Positions 14,007 through 14,490 of a stretch of DNA of 14,490 nucleotides are shown here, piece after piece. The notes beneath the pieces were generated by a model that was not told the DNA's origin, did not search any database, and worked only from the letters and a program-made list of their open reading frames with translations. The stretch lies in NCBI GenBank assembly GCA_016788945.1, contig JAEUSA010000378.1:1-14490 (forward strand), in the 5' to 3' direction. Numbering within the stretch: position 1 is the first letter of the stretch; the number at the start of each line of letters is the position of its first letter. Source of the DNA: Leptospiraceae bacterium. GTDB taxonomy: Bacteria > Spirochaetota > Leptospiria > Turneriellales > Turneriellaceae. A program made the translations under genes and the position numbers.

Positions 14007-14490
14007 AATAGCCGCGGAATTTTTTCAGTTTATCGATCCAACCTTTTTTGCTGCCACCGGGATTAAAGATCACGGGCTTGAGGTCGAAATCGCGCAACGT
14101 ATCGTGCACGAATTTCAGCAGATAGTGAAAAACCTTGTCGCGCGCCAGCTGGTGTGTTACCAGCACATGGTTGGTACTGAGATTTTCGTTGAGATCGAAC
14201 ACATAAGCGCGTTTTTCACTCGAAGCGACCTTACGGAAAATATAGTGCATGTTTTCTATATTGACCGTCTGGTCGCGCGTCGAATGGATCAGGCAGAGCG
14301 GCTGGCGAATTCGGTGCAACCGGTAACGCACACGGGACACACCGAGTTTAAACGAATGTAGCGGCGGCAGAGTATACGCTTCTCCGTAGCCCACCCACGG
14401 TATCATCACTTTCTCCGCCACAGCACTCTGCGCCTTCGGAATATAGGTAAAAAAATTCTTCATGACTCCCGAGAGAAAAAGTCGCGGGTC
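13996..14490 (-). CDS. Alpha/beta hydrolase (carboxylesterase/lipase-like), C-terminal part; 5' end beyond window
   Basis: The frame is open to the right edge, so the ATG at 14463 is probably internal; 164 residues are visible. The C-terminal catalytic pair of an alpha/beta hydrolase is present: Asp in LIHSTRDQTVNIENM and His in STNHVLVTHQLARDKVF. The spacing and the 'DxTVxxxN' block resemble small carboxylesterases such as Est30 and monoacylglycerol lipases. The nucleophile Ser lies outside the window. After the hydrolase fold, the tail (GGSKKGWIDKLKKFRGYF) is basic and amphipathic and could bind membrane. Its stop codon overlaps the methyltransferase start by 11 bases, suggesting one transcript, though the two activities have no obvious link. 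Confidence 0.75.
   Translation of the reverse strand, partial: DPRLFLSGVMKNFFTYIPKAQSAVAEKVMIPWVGYGEAYTLPPLHSFKLGVSRVRYRLHRIRQPLCLIHSTRDQTVNIENMHYIFRKVASSEKRAYVFDLNENLSTNHVLVTHQLARDKVFHYLLKFVHDTLRDFDLKPVIFNPGGSKKGWIDKLKKFRGYFEG

Noticed and set aside
1..14490. CRISPR arrays, insertion sequences, phage genes, tRNA or rRNA genes
   Set aside because: I saw no regularly spaced direct repeats, transposase or integrase motifs, or tRNA/rRNA-like segments on either strand.

Overview
The window is ordinary-looking chromosomal DNA with close to even GC content. It is tightly packed with genes on both strands. Several exported proteins have loose, spirochaete-like lipobox signal peptides (ending FFTGGC, LCGAC, ALNC), and one protein looks like an outer-membrane beta-barrel, so the host is a diderm. 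Together with the arsenosugar genes and the moderate GC, this suggests a Leptospirales-type spirochaete such as a Turneriella relative. That placement is inference; no rRNA or other phylogenetic marker is present.

Layout from left to right. (1) The 3' part of a NIT1-like amidase gene (+) meets a zinc-metallopeptidase lipoprotein gene (-) tail to tail. (2) A 96-residue unknown protein gene lies one base upstream of a short-chain dehydrogenase gene whose C-terminal half resembles eukaryotic 3-ketodihydrosphingosine reductase. (3) Facing it is a minus-strand operon: glutathione-transferase-like protein, SERHL-type alpha/beta hydrolase and panC, with junctions of -1 and +1 base. (4) A plus-strand run follows: an unknown lipoprotein, gcvH, and gcvPA (the N-terminal half of a split glycine decarboxylase; gcvPB and gcvT are not here). 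After a hairpin comes the arsenosugar-type set: an AhpD-like CxxC protein overlapping arsS by 4 bases, then a secreted DUF547 protein. A bidirectional terminator ends this run. (5) Minus strand: a small lipoprotein and a 480-residue exported protein with a C-terminal beta-barrel, whose probable promoter overlaps a 14-bp palindrome. (6) A divergent gene encodes an unknown 133-residue protein. (7) Minus strand to the right edge: an alpha/beta hydrolase fragment overlapping an RlmM/FtsJ-like RNA 2'-O-methyltransferase gene.

The most distinctive content is the ahpD-like/arsS/DUF547 unit, probably for arsenic incorporation into arsenosugars, and the KDSR-like reductase, which raises the question of sphingoid-base synthesis. 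I see no insertion sequences, phage genes, CRISPR arrays, tRNAs or rRNAs. No gene-free stretch exceeds 300 bases; the longest (12442-12662, 221 bases) holds divergent promoters.
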